Positions 26,762 to 35,186 of a stretch of DNA of 62,238 nt are shown one piece after another. Under the pieces are notes generated by a model, which saw only the letters and a list, made by a program, of their open reading frames with translations, made no database searches and was not told where the DNA came from. The DNA is from Actinomycetota bacterium (GTDB lineage Bacteria; Actinomycetota; Actinomycetes; Actinomycetales; Microbacteriaceae): positions 1 to 62,238 of the forward strand of contig JAFDWM010000294.1 in the NCBI GenBank assembly GCA_018268455.1, read 5' to 3'. Made by a program: the position numbers and the translations under genes. The first letter of the stretch is position 1, and each line of letters begins with the position of its first letter.

Positions 26762-27877
26762 CTACTCGTCGAAACCCTCGGCGATGAGCTCCACGAGTTC
26801 CTCGCGCTCCTCCACCGGCAGGAAGGAGCCCGCCGCGGCGTTGAACTGGAACGACTCCAGGTCCTCCAGGTCGTAGCCGAACGCGTCCACGAGCAGCGCC
26901 ATCTCGCGCGTCAGCGACGTGGCGCTCATGGTGCGGTTGTCGACGTTCACCGTCACCGCGAACCCCAGCTGGTAGAGCAGGTCGAAGGGGTGGTCGGCGA
27001 ACTCCGATCCCCACTGCGCGATCGCGCCGGTCTGCAGGTTCGACGACGGCGACAGCTCGAGCGGGATCTCGCGATCGCGCACCCAGCGGGCGAGGTCGCC
27101 GAAACGCACCTGAACCTCCTCACCATCCCGGCTGACGATCTCCAGGTCCTCCGCGATGCGCACCCCGTGACCGAGCCTCAGGGCGCGACCGTCGATGAGA
27201 GCGGAGCGGATCGAGTCCGGCCCCGCAGCCTCGCCGGCGTGCACGGTGGTCGGGAACATCTGCCCGGCCAGATACTCGAACGTGTCGCGGTAGCGGGACG
27301 ACGGATATCCGATCTCGGGTCCTGCCGTGTCGAAGCCGACCACGCCGCGGTCGCGGTGGGCCACCGCGAGTTCGGCGATCTCGCGCACGCGGTCGTTCTG
27401 GCGCATGGCCGACAGCAGCTGTCCGACGCGGATGCTGCGCCCGGTGCGCTCGGCGGCGTCCTCGGCCTCGTCGATGCCGTCCTGCACGGCGGCGACGGCC
27501 TGCTCGAGCGAGAGCCCGGATTCCAGATGCAGCTCGGGCGCCCAGCGCACCTCGGCATACACGACGCCGTCGCGCACCAGGTCCTCGACGAACTCGCGGG
27601 AGATCCGGCGCAGGTTGTCCGCGGTCTGCATGACCGAGAGCGAGACGTCGAAGGTCTTCAGGTAGTCGACCAGGGATCCGGCCGACGCCTGGGTGCGGAA
27701 CCACATCGAGAGCCCCGTCGGATCCGTGTGCGGCACCTCGATTCCGGCCGCATCCGCCAGCTCGATGATCGTGGCGGGACGCACCCCACCGTCCAGGTGA
27801 TCGTGCAGCGAGACCTTGGGAAGACTGCGGAGGGACAGACCCTCGACCTCCAGGTCGCCGTTCGCGTCGATGGGCAT
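26762..27877 (-). CDS. add: Adenosine deaminase
   Basis: Converts adenosine/deoxyadenosine to inosine/deoxyinosine; 371 residues. The zinc site begins in KVSLHDHLDGGVRP (HxH type), and VVGFDTAGPE, TVHAGEAAGPDS (Zn His and catalytic Glu) and LELSPSSNLQTGAI follow in order. SVNVDNRTMS, as usual, is varied to TVNVDNRTMSATSL, which carries a catalytic Asp. Last gene of the nucleoside run. Start at 27877 has AGGAGAG 9 nt upstream; a longer frame to 28105 would overlap deoA and is rejected. Confidence 0.93.
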   Translation of the reverse strand: MPIDANGDLEVEGLSLRSLPKVSLHDHLDGGVRPATIIELADAAGIEVPHTDPTGLSMWFRTQASAGSLVDYLKTFDVSLSVMQTADNLRRISREFVEDLVRDGVVYAEVRWAPELHLESGLSLEQAVAAVQDGIDEAEDAAERTGRSIRVGQLLSAMRQNDRVREIAELAVAHRDRGVVGFDTAGPEIGYPSSRYRDTFEYLAGQMFPTTVHAGEAAGPDSIRSALIDGRALRLGHGVRIAEDLEIVSRDGEEVQVRFGDLARWVRDREIPLELSPSSNLQTGAIAQWGSEFADHPFDLLYQLGFAVTVNVDNRTMSATSLTREMALLVDAFGYDLEDLESFQFNAAAGSFLPVEEREELVELIAEGFDE

Positions 27878-27947
27878 GACGTTTTCTCTCCTCGGATCGA
27901 GCGGGGTCATCGATGGGGGACGCATGCCGGACACGCGGTCCGTGCTC

Positions 27948-27953
27948 AGCCTA
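27948..27953 (-). promoter_or_regulatory. Possible internal -10 for add within the deoA stop codon
   Basis: TAGGCT on the minus strand starts at the deoA stop codon TAG. A start about 7 nt on would leave a 60-65 nt leader before add, which does have a ribosome site. Confidence 0.3.
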
Positions 27954-29243
27954 GGCGGTGATGCGCTCGCGCACGAGGGGGGCGTGCGCGACGTGCGCGG
28001 AGCCGATCTCCCAGGCGCCGTCCACCGCCTCCAGGGCGCGATCGAAGCGCGCTGCGTCGTCGGCGGAGAGCGTGAAGACCGGGTCGCCCGCGCGCACGGC
28101 ATCACCGGGCTTCACGTGCAGATCGATGCCCGCGGCGAACACCACCGCGTCCTCGGCGCGGGCGCGCCCCGCGCCGAGCCGCCAGGCGCAGATGCCGAAC
28201 GGCAGCGCGTCCATGCGCGTGATGAAGCCGTCGGCGCCGGCCGTGACGGTGTGCGTCTCACGCGCCACCGGCAGCGCCGCGTCGGGATCTCCGTCCTGCG
28301 CGCGGATCATGGCCTTCCAGGTGTCCATCGCACGCCCGCCGTCCAGCGCGCGCTCGACGTCCGCGTCGGGCTGACCGCTGAGCGCGAGCATCTCGCGGGC
28401 CAGGGCGAGGGTGAGCTCGCGCACGTCGGCAGGGCCGCCGCCGGCGAGCACTTCGACCGATTCGCGCACCTCGTTCGCATTGCCGATCGCGAGCCCGAGC
28501 GGGACGTTCATGTCGGTGAGCAGCGCGGTGGTGCGCACCCCGGAGTCGGTGCCGAGCGCCACCATGGTGCGGGCGAGCTCGCGCGCGCGGTCGATGTCCT
28601 GCATGAAGGCGCCGGATCCGAATTTCACGTCGAGCACGAGCGCGTCGGTGCCCTCGGCGATCTTCTTCGACATGATGCTCGAGGCGATCAGCGGGATCGC
28701 CTCGACGGTGCCGGTCACGTCGCGCAGCGCGTAGAGCTTCTTGTCCGCCGGAGCGAGCCCGGATCCGGCCGCGCAGATCACGGCCCCGACCTCGCCCTGC
28801 AGCTGCGCGAACATCTCCTCATTGCTGAGCGCGGCACGCCAGCCCGGGATGGACTCGAGCTTGTCCAGGGTGCCGCCGGTGTGTCCGAGACCGCGCCCGC
28901 TGAGCTGCGGGACCGCGACGCCGAAGCCGGCCACGAGCGGCGCGAGAGGCAGCGTGATCTTGTCGCCGACGCCGCCGGTGGAGTGCTTGTCGACGGTCTT
29001 CTTGCCCAGGGCGGCGAAGCTCATCCGCTCCCCCGAGGCGATCATCGCGTCGGTGAGCACCCGGATCTCGTCGCGCTCCATGCCGCGCTGGAACACGGCC
29101 ATCGCGAACGACGCCATCTGCGGGTCGGTCACGTACCCGCGCGTGTACGCGTCGACCATCCAGCGCAGCGCGGGCTCGGGAACGGCTCCGCCGTCGCGCT
29201 TGGCGCGGATGACGTCGACAGCATCGAAAGGCTCAACGCTCAC
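27951..29243 (-). CDS. deoA: Thymidine phosphorylase
   Basis: Phosphorolysis of thymidine/deoxyuridine to base and deoxyribose-1-phosphate; 430 residues, family length. Seen: KHSTGGVGDKITLPLAPL (phosphate site), LSGRGLGHTGGTLDKLESIPG, and LDVKFGSGAFM, all diagnostic. A C-terminal ferredoxin-like PYNP_C domain follows (about 345-430). GTG at 29243 with GGAGAA 6 nt before it; it overlaps the end of cdd by 11 nt. It follows Cdd in pathway order, since deoxyuridine from Cdd is its substrate. Confidence 0.94.
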   Translation of the reverse strand: MSVEPFDAVDVIRAKRDGGAVPEPALRWMVDAYTRGYVTDPQMASFAMAVFQRGMERDEIRVLTDAMIASGERMSFAALGKKTVDKHSTGGVGDKITLPLAPLVAGFGVAVPQLSGRGLGHTGGTLDKLESIPGWRAALSNEEMFAQLQGEVGAVICAAGSGLAPADKKLYALRDVTGTVEAIPLIASSIMSKKIAEGTDALVLDVKFGSGAFMQDIDRARELARTMVALGTDSGVRTTALLTDMNVPLGLAIGNANEVRESVEVLAGGGPADVRELTLALAREMLALSGQPDADVERALDGGRAMDTWKAMIRAQDGDPDAALPVARETHTVTAGADGFITRMDALPFGICAWRLGAGRARAEDAVVFAAGIDLHVKPGDAVRAGDPVFTLSADDAARFDRALEAVDGAWEIGSAHVAHAPLVRERITA

Positions 29244-29634
29244 GTGAGTTCTCCAGGTCCCTCGGCCCGAACGCATCGGGCAGCACCTCATCGATCGTCC
29301 GGATCCCGGACACGGTCTCCAGCAGCATGCCGGGTGCGGAGTGCTCGTACAGCAGCTGCCGGCACCGCCCGCACGGCATGATCGTCTCGCCCTCGCCGTT
29401 CACGCAGAGGAAGGCGACCAGGCGTCCCCCGCCCGACATGAACAGGTCGCCGACCATCGCGCACTCCGCGCACAGCGTGACTCCATAGGAGGCGTTCTCC
29501 ACGTTGCAGCCTGCGACGATCCGGCCGTCGTCGACGAGCGCCGCGGCGCCCACCCGATAGCGGGAGTACGGCGCGTAGGCCATCTGCTGCGCTTCGTCGG
29601 CGACCCGGCGCAGCTCATCCCAATCGATGTCCAT
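29233..29634 (-). CDS. cdd: Cytidine deaminase
   Basis: Zinc enzyme, cytidine/deoxycytidine to uridine/deoxyuridine; 133 residues (homotetramer type). Motifs: CNVENASYG, CAECAM (Zn Cys plus catalytic Glu) and PCGRCRQ (two Zn Cys). AYAPYSRYRVGAA is the usual N-terminal stretch. GGGGG lies 4 nt upstream of the ATG. It starts 8 bp after the permease stop and overlaps deoA, placing it in the nucleoside import operon. Confidence 0.95.
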   Translation of the reverse strand: MDIDWDELRRVADEAQQMAYAPYSRYRVGAAALVDDGRIVAGCNVENASYGVTLCAECAMVGDLFMSGGGRLVAFLCVNGEGETIMPCGRCRQLLYEHSAPGMLLETVSGIRTIDEVLPDAFGPRDLENSRER

Positions 29635-29642
29635 GCAACCCC

Positions 29643-30929
29643 CTAGGACTTGATGTACGGCTTGCCGTCTGCGGCGGGCGCCTTGATCTGTCCGACGAAG
29701 CCCACGACCGCGAGGATCGTGACCACGTACGGCAGCATCAGCATGAACTCGCCGGGGATCGGCGTGCGCAGCACGGTGAGCAGGTTCTGCAGGTTGGTCG
29801 CGAAGCCGAACAGCAGGGCGGCGAGGGCCGCGCGCACCGGATCCCACCGGCCGAAGATCACCGCGGCCAGGGCGATGAAGCCGAGCCCGGCGGTCATGTC
29901 CTTGGTGAACTGCGGCACCGAGACCAGCGTGAAGTACGCACCGCCGATACCGGCGATCGCTCCGGCGAGCTGCAGGTTCCAGAACCGGGTGGGGTTCACC
30001 TTGATGCCGACGGTGTCGGCGGCGTGCGGGTGCTCGCCGACCGCCCGCACGCGCAGGCCCCAGCGGGTGCGGTACATCGCCCAGGCGACGACGGCGACCA
30101 CGACGTACATCAGGTACACGAGGAAGGTCTGGTTGAACAGCGCCGGACCGATCACGGGGATGTCGCCGAGCAACGGGATCTTGACCAGCGAGAACCGGGT
30201 GGGGCTGTTCAGCGTCTGCGCATTCGGCGCCAGCATGCTCTGGTACAGGAACCCGGTCAGGCCGGACGCGAACACGTTCAGCACCACGCCGGCGATCACC
30301 TGGTCGACGAGGTACTTGATCGCGAAGGCGCCCAGCACCAGGGAGATCAGGATGCCGCCGAACATGGCGCCGATCAGGCCGACGAACGGGTTGTGCGTGA
30401 GGGATCCGAGGATCGTCGCGGTGAACGCGCCGAGCAGGAACTGCCCCTCGATCGCGACGTTCACGACACCTGCACGCTCGCCGATCACGCCGGCGAGGGC
30501 GCCGAACACGAGTGGGACGGCGAGCGAGATGGATCCGCCCAGCAGCCCGGTCAGGGTGATCGCGCCCGCGGCGCCTGCTCCCGCCCAGGTGAGGAACGCG
30601 GTCATCGCGAGCACGGCGTAGACGATCGGCAGCCACAGCGCGACCTTGCGGTACTGCAGAGCCGAGATCAGCGCGAGCACGCCGAGCACGGCGGCGAGCG
30701 CCCAGGTGACCCAGAGTACGGGACCCGCAGGCACCGGGATGTCGCCCAGGTGGATGGCCGCGCCGGCCTCGGAGAGTCGGTAGGTGGTGGTGCCGTAGCG
30801 TGGCGCCACCAGGAACAGCAGACCGAGCAGCGCGACGATCGCCAGCAGCGTGATCGGCGTCTTCAGCGAGCGGACCTTGACGACGGTCGGCGCATCGAGT
30901 GCGGGCGCCGGGGTGAGGGTGGTGCTCAT
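29643..30929 (-). CDS. Nucleoside ABC transporter permease (second of two)
   Basis: Permease of the BmpA/NupNOPQ nucleoside-importer family (branched-chain-like BPD_transp_2 fold), 428 residues, about 10 hydrophobic segments. FGALAGVIGERAGVVNVAIEGQFL is the conserved inner loop; GLRVRAVGEHPHAADTVGI is the second cytoplasmic loop that meets the ATPase. The longer N-terminus includes two extra membrane helices, usual for the B-type permease. The start overlaps the upstream permease stop by 4 nt. Confidence 0.88.
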   Translation of the reverse strand: MSTTLTPAPALDAPTVVKVRSLKTPITLLAIVALLGLLFLVAPRYGTTTYRLSEAGAAIHLGDIPVPAGPVLWVTWALAAVLGVLALISALQYRKVALWLPIVYAVLAMTAFLTWAGAGAAGAITLTGLLGGSISLAVPLVFGALAGVIGERAGVVNVAIEGQFLLGAFTATILGSLTHNPFVGLIGAMFGGILISLVLGAFAIKYLVDQVIAGVVLNVFASGLTGFLYQSMLAPNAQTLNSPTRFSLVKIPLLGDIPVIGPALFNQTFLVYLMYVVVAVVAWAMYRTRWGLRVRAVGEHPHAADTVGIKVNPTRFWNLQLAGAIAGIGGAYFTLVSVPQFTKDMTAGLGFIALAAVIFGRWDPVRAALAALLFGFATNLQNLLTVLRTPIPGEFMLMLPYVVTILAVVGFVGQIKAPAADGKPYIKS

Positions 30930-32233
30930 GCGGCCGCCGCCTTCGTGTCGGAGGAATCGGAGTTCGAGGCGGCGCGGCGCGCGATCCGCGCCTTGGCGCG
31001 CGGGGAGCGCTCGCTGTCATCCTTGGGCAGGAAGAAGATGGTGCGGATCAGCGGCGGTGCCGCGATGAACAGCACGATGAGCGATTGCACCACGAGCACG
31101 ATGTCGACGGGGATCGACTGCAGCGCCTGCATCGGGAACGAGCCCGCCTTCAGCGCGCCGAACAGCAGGCCCGCCCAGAACGTGCCCCACGCACGGCTGC
31201 GGCCGAGCAGGGCGACGGTGATGGCGGTGAATCCGATGCCGGCGTCGATGCCGCCGTCGAAGCCGCTCGTGATCGTGCTCTGGATCTGGAACATGCCCGC
31301 AAGGCCCGCAAGGCCGCCCGAGAACAGCATCGCGTAGATGTACACACGCGGCACGCTGATGCCCGCGGCACGAGCCGCGCTGGGGTTCTCCCCCACCGCG
31401 CGCATGCGGAATCCGAGGCTCGAACGCTCCACGAGCCACCACACGAACAGGGTCGCGACGATGACGATCGGGAAGGCCCAGTCGATCTGGTCGAGGCCGG
31501 GGAGCTTGGGCAGCACGGCGCTCGCCGGCGTCTGCCGGGAGATCGGCTGGATCTGCCCTGGACGCTGCAGCAGCTGCGGAACCTGCACCATCCACGTCAC
31601 GAGGTAGAACGCGACGTAGTTGAGCATGATCGTGAGGATGACCTCGTGCGCGCCGGTGCGCGCCTTGAGCAGCCCGACCAGCCCGCCCCAGAGCGCTCCG
31701 GCGACGATCCCGACGATGAGCGTGAGCGGGATCTGGATGATCGCCGGCAGGTTCAGCTGGAACGTGATCAGCGCGGCTGCCGCGCAGGCGATGAGCATCT
31801 GCCCGCGCGCGCCGATGTTGAACAGGCCGACGCGGAACGCGACGGCGATGCCGAGACCCGCGGCGATGAGCGGGCCGGCGAAGCCGATCGTGTTGCCGAG
31901 CGGCTTCACCGCCGACCACAAGTCGGGGGCGCTGAAGTCGATGATCGAGCCGTTGAACAGCGCCGCGTAGGCACCGGCGACGACCGTCCACGCGGCACCG
32001 AGCGTGTCGCCGGGGCGCGCGAAGAAGTAGCCCGCGGCGGCCTGCACGTCGGGGCTGGTGACGGCGATGAGCACGCCGCCGACCACGAGTGCGAGCACGA
32101 TGGCCAGCACGGTAGTCACCGCGCTGCCGCGCAGGATCTCCCGGAGCACCCGGTTCGAGACCGGCACCTCCTGGATGTTGCGGGTCATCGGCGGCTCCGG
32201 CGCCGGAGCCTGAGGTTCGGTCGCGGTGCTCAT
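30926..32233 (-). CDS. Nucleoside ABC transporter permease (first of two)
   Basis: Partner of the preceding permease; 435 residues, same fold. Has GLFNIGARGQMLIACAAAAL and FRMRAVGENPSAARAAGI, the coupling loops, plus GFTAITVALLGR. A hydrophilic tail of about 30 residues with Arg/Lys (ARIARRAASNSDSSDTK) ends the protein. It overlaps the ATPase stop upstream and the permease start downstream, each by 4 nt. Confidence 0.88.
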   Translation of the reverse strand: MSTATEPQAPAPEPPMTRNIQEVPVSNRVLREILRGSAVTTVLAIVLALVVGGVLIAVTSPDVQAAAGYFFARPGDTLGAAWTVVAGAYAALFNGSIIDFSAPDLWSAVKPLGNTIGFAGPLIAAGLGIAVAFRVGLFNIGARGQMLIACAAAALITFQLNLPAIIQIPLTLIVGIVAGALWGGLVGLLKARTGAHEVILTIMLNYVAFYLVTWMVQVPQLLQRPGQIQPISRQTPASAVLPKLPGLDQIDWAFPIVIVATLFVWWLVERSSLGFRMRAVGENPSAARAAGISVPRVYIYAMLFSGGLAGLAGMFQIQSTITSGFDGGIDAGIGFTAITVALLGRSRAWGTFWAGLLFGALKAGSFPMQALQSIPVDIVLVVQSLIVLFIAAPPLIRTIFFLPKDDSERSPRAKARIARRAASNSDSSDTKAAAA

Positions 32234-33744
32234 GCGGCTGCCTCCGTGGGGTTCTCGCCGGCCATCATCAGGCCCAGCACGTCGCGCGGGGTGTCTCCGG
32301 GGACGATTCCCACGATGCGGCCGCGGTACATGACCGCGATGCGGTCGGCGAGGGCGGTGACCTCGTCCAGCTCGGTCGACACCACGACCACGGGGATTCC
32401 CGAGTCGCGGGTGGCGATGATGCGCTTGTGGATGAACTCGATCGATCCGACGTCCACGCCGCGGGTCGGCTGCGAGGCCAGGAGCAGCTTGAGGTCGCGG
32501 TTGAGCTCGCGTGCGATCACGACCTTCTGCTGGTTTCCGCCGGAGAGGGAGCCTGCGGCCTGGCCTGGGCCCTGCGTGCGGATGTCGAACTCGGTGATCC
32601 GCTCCCTCGCGAAGGCGTCCAGCACGCCGCGCAGGATCGTCCCGAAGCGACTGAACGCCGGGTCGGCGGAGCGATCCAGGATGAGGTTCTCGGCGACCGA
32701 GAACGCGCTGACCAGACCATCCTCGTTGCGGTCCTCCGGCACGAAGCCGACGCCGGCGTCGAGCACCTGATGAACGCTACGGCCGACCAGCTCGACGCCG
32801 TTCAGCGAGATGGAGCCGGTCATGCGCGATCCGAGTCCCATGATCGCCTCGGCGAGCTCGGTCTGGCCGTTGCCCTGCACGCCCGCGATCGCGAGCACCT
32901 CGCCCGGGTGCACGTCGAAGCTCACGTCGTCGACGACCACGACGCCGTCCGGGGCGATCACGCGCAGGTCCGTCACCCGCAGGCCGCCCTCGCCGATCTT
33001 CGGCGGGTCCTTGTGCACGGTGAGCTCGACCGCGCGGCCGACCATCATCGAGGCGAGCTCCGTGTTGGAGGACTTGGGGTCGGCCTCGCCGACGACCTTG
33101 CCGAGCCGGATCACGGTGATCTTGTCGGCGATCGCGCGCACCTCGCGCAGCTTGTGCGTGATGAACACGATGGCCGTGCCCTCGTCGCGCAGCTGCTTCA
33201 TGATCTGCATGAGCTCGTCGGTCTCCTGGGGCGTGAGCACGGCCGTCGGCTCGTCGAAGACGAGCACCTTCGCGTCGCGGCTGAGCGCCTTGATGATCTC
33301 CACGCGCTGCTGCACGCCGACGGGGAGGTCGCCGACGATCGCGTCGGGGTCGACCTCGAAGCCGAACCGGGCGGCGACCTGCCGCACGTGCTCGCGGGCG
33401 GCGGCGATGTCCAGCACGCCGAGCGCCTTGGACTGCTCGTGCCCGAGCATCACGTTCTCGGCCACCGTGAACACCGGGATGAGCATGAAGTGCTGATGCA
33501 CCATGCCGATGCCCGCCGCCATGGCGTCGCCGGGGCCGCGGAAGTGCTGCGGCACGCCGTCGAGCAGGATCTCGCCCTCGTCGGCCTGGTACAGGCCGTA
33601 GAGCACGTTCATCAGGGTCGATTTGCCGGCCCCGTTCTCGCCCAGCAGGGCGTGGATCTCGCCGCCTTCGACGACCACGTCGATGTGATCGTTGGCGACC
33701 AGGGATCCGAAGCGTTTGGTGATGCCGCGGAGCTCGAGCTTCAT
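32230..33744 (-). CDS. Nucleoside ABC transporter ATPase with two ABC domains
   Basis: Energises nucleoside import; 504 residues. Domain 1: Walker A GENGAGKST, DLPVGVQQRVEI in place of LSGGQ, Walker B VLVFDEPTAVLTPQE. Domain 2: degenerate Walker A GVQGNGQTE, signature LSGGNQQK, then LLLASQPTRGVDVG. This asymmetric pair is normal for monosaccharide/nucleoside importers of this family. The ATG has no good ribosome site but follows TAGGGT by 7 nt, so the ATPase and permeases may have a promoter of their own. Confidence 0.92.
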   Translation of the reverse strand: MKLELRGITKRFGSLVANDHIDVVVEGGEIHALLGENGAGKSTLMNVLYGLYQADEGEILLDGVPQHFRGPGDAMAAGIGMVHQHFMLIPVFTVAENVMLGHEQSKALGVLDIAAAREHVRQVAARFGFEVDPDAIVGDLPVGVQQRVEIIKALSRDAKVLVFDEPTAVLTPQETDELMQIMKQLRDEGTAIVFITHKLREVRAIADKITVIRLGKVVGEADPKSSNTELASMMVGRAVELTVHKDPPKIGEGGLRVTDLRVIAPDGVVVVDDVSFDVHPGEVLAIAGVQGNGQTELAEAIMGLGSRMTGSISLNGVELVGRSVHQVLDAGVGFVPEDRNEDGLVSAFSVAENLILDRSADPAFSRFGTILRGVLDAFARERITEFDIRTQGPGQAAGSLSGGNQQKVVIARELNRDLKLLLASQPTRGVDVGSIEFIHKRIIATRDSGIPVVVVSTELDEVTALADRIAVMYRGRIVGIVPGDTPRDVLGLMMAGENPTEAAA

Positions 33745-33751
33745 AACTGTG

Positions 33752-33757
33752 ACCCTA
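33752..33757 (-). promoter_or_regulatory. -10 element, leaderless ATPase gene
   Basis: TAGGGT on the minus strand, then CACAGTT, then the ATG at 33744. It lies after the stem-loop that follows bmpA. Confidence 0.45.
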
Positions 33758-33783
33758 TCCGGGAAGGGGTGACTCAAGAAGAG

Positions 33784-33847
33784 CGCGGGGCGCCCGGTCC
33801 TGCCGTCATGCCGGTGGCCGGCGACGGCGGGATCGGAGCGCCCCGCG
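33784..33847 (-). terminator. Branched stem-loop between bmpA and the ATPase gene
   Basis: CGCGGGGCGC (33784-33793) and GCGCCCCGCG (33838-33847) are a perfect 10-bp outer stem. Inside it, GCCGTC/GACGGC (33802-33807 / 33823-33828) and GCCGG/CCGGC (33810-33814 / 33818-33822) form a second hairpin. Probably it ends or attenuates transcription and stabilises bmpA mRNA, giving more binding protein than transporter. Confidence 0.65.
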
Positions 33848-33857
33848 TCAGAGGGGA

Positions 33858-34976
33858 TTACTTCGGCGAGCTGGGCGAGGTGACCTTGATGTCGCCCTTG
33901 ATGATCTTCTCCTGCAGCGCCTTCAGCTCGTCCGTCAGGCCCTTCGGGAGCTTCGACTCGAAGTCGTGGAAGGACGACAGGCCCACGCCGTTGTTCTCGA
34001 GCGTGCCGACGTACGGGGTCGGGTCGAAGGAGCCCTTCGCGGTGTCGGTGACCGTGGTGTACACGGCGTCGTCGATCCGCTTCATGATCGAGACCAGGAT
34101 CTGGTCGGCGACCGAGGGGTCGGCCACGGCGAGGTCGGAGTCGACGCCGAGCATGACCGTCTTCTTGCCGCTGTCCTTGATCGCCGCGCTGGCGGAGAGG
34201 TAGATCGGACCGCCGACCGGGAGGATCGGGTCGACGCCCTGGTCGAGCACCGAGTTCGCGGTCTGCTTGGCGACATCGTTCGCCTGGAAGGCGCCGGTGA
34301 ACGAACCGTCCTGCTTGTCCTTGTCCCAGCCGACGACGGCGACGTTGGCGCCCTTGTCCTCGTTGTACTTCTTCACGCCGTCGACGTAGCCGTCCATGAA
34401 GATCGTGACCGGCGGGATCTTCATGCCGCCGAAGGTGCCGACCTTGTTCGTGCCGGCCTGGGCCGACCACGCCGCCGCGGCGTAGCCGCCGAGGTAGGCC
34501 GCCTGAGCGGTGTCGAACAGCAGGGGCTTGATGTTCGTGGACGCGGGCTTGCCGGTGTTGTCCGGGTCCGCCATCGAGTCGATGATGCCGAAGTTCAGCT
34601 TCGGGTTCGCGATGGCGGCCTTCGCGATCGCGCTGTCGAGCTTGAAGCCGACACCGATGATGAGGGTGCACTTGCCGGTGATCAGCGACGAGATGTTGTT
34701 CTCGTAGTCGCTGTCCGACTTCGACTCGACCGTGATCGGCTTGACGCCCAGGTCCTTGCCCGCCTTCTCGATGCCGATCTTGGCCGACTCGTTGAAGGAC
34801 TTGTCGTTGAACCCGCCGCTGTCGGAGACGAGGCAGGGCTTGAAGTTCGCGTCGGCCGGCTTCGCGCCGCCGCTCGTGCTCGCCGGGGCGGGAGCGGAAC
34901 CGCAACCCGCCAGGGCGACGATGACACCGGCAGCGACGGTCGCGCCGATCAGCTTCTTGGTGAGGGAGATGGTCAC
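33858..34976 (-). CDS. bmpA: BmpA-type nucleoside-binding lipoprotein
   Basis: Solute-binding protein of the nucleoside importer, 372 residues. Signal peptide with lipobox ALAGC, acylated C25. The family pattern VSDSGGFNDKSFNESAKIGIEKAGKDLG opens the mature protein, and ILPVGGPIYLSASAAIK, GVDSDLAVADP and ILVSIMKRIDDAVY follow (PBP1-like, BMP family). GTG start with GGAGG 5 nt upstream. It heads the import genes and the cdd-deoA-add enzymes. Purine or pyrimidine preference is unknown; the neighbours suggest broad use. Confidence 0.92.
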   Translation of the reverse strand: MTISLTKKLIGATVAAGVIVALAGCGSAPAPASTSGGAKPADANFKPCLVSDSGGFNDKSFNESAKIGIEKAGKDLGVKPITVESKSDSDYENNISSLITGKCTLIIGVGFKLDSAIAKAAIANPKLNFGIIDSMADPDNTGKPASTNIKPLLFDTAQAAYLGGYAAAAWSAQAGTNKVGTFGGMKIPPVTIFMDGYVDGVKKYNEDKGANVAVVGWDKDKQDGSFTGAFQANDVAKQTANSVLDQGVDPILPVGGPIYLSASAAIKDSGKKTVMLGVDSDLAVADPSVADQILVSIMKRIDDAVYTTVTDTAKGSFDPTPYVGTLENNGVGLSSFHDFESKLPKGLTDELKALQEKIIKGDIKVTSPSSPK

Positions 34977-35020
34977 TCGGGCCTCCAGAAAACGAACCCG
35001 CGGCCATCGCGGGTCAATTG

Positions 35021-35050
35021 AAGTTACCGACTATGACGAAGATCGGTCAC
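35021..35050 (-). promoter_or_regulatory. Putative promoter of the nucleoside operon
   Basis: Minus strand: GTGACC (35050-35045), 18-nt spacer, TAACTT (35026-35021), about 45 nt before the bmpA GTG. A second TTGAC-like box lies upstream near 35070, so the exact start is uncertain. Confidence 0.4.
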
Positions 35051-35108
35051 CCTCGCCCGTGTCGCTGGAGTCAATGGTTACAAACATGAGATCGCTTGCG
35101 CTCCCCGT

Positions 35109-35122
35109 TGCTCATATGAGCA
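35109..35122. promoter_or_regulatory. 14-bp perfect palindrome upstream of bmpA
   Basis: TGCTCATATGAGCA reads the same on both strands. It lies about 60 bp upstream of the proposed -35 box and 65 bp after the manC stop. It has the size of a dimeric repressor or activator site; no matching regulator gene is in the window. Confidence 0.45.
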
Positions 35123-35186
35123 GGCTTCCGGGACGTTCCCTGCTTTGGTGCACCGCCGTGCGCATGTGCAGGTCGTCGGGTCGGGC

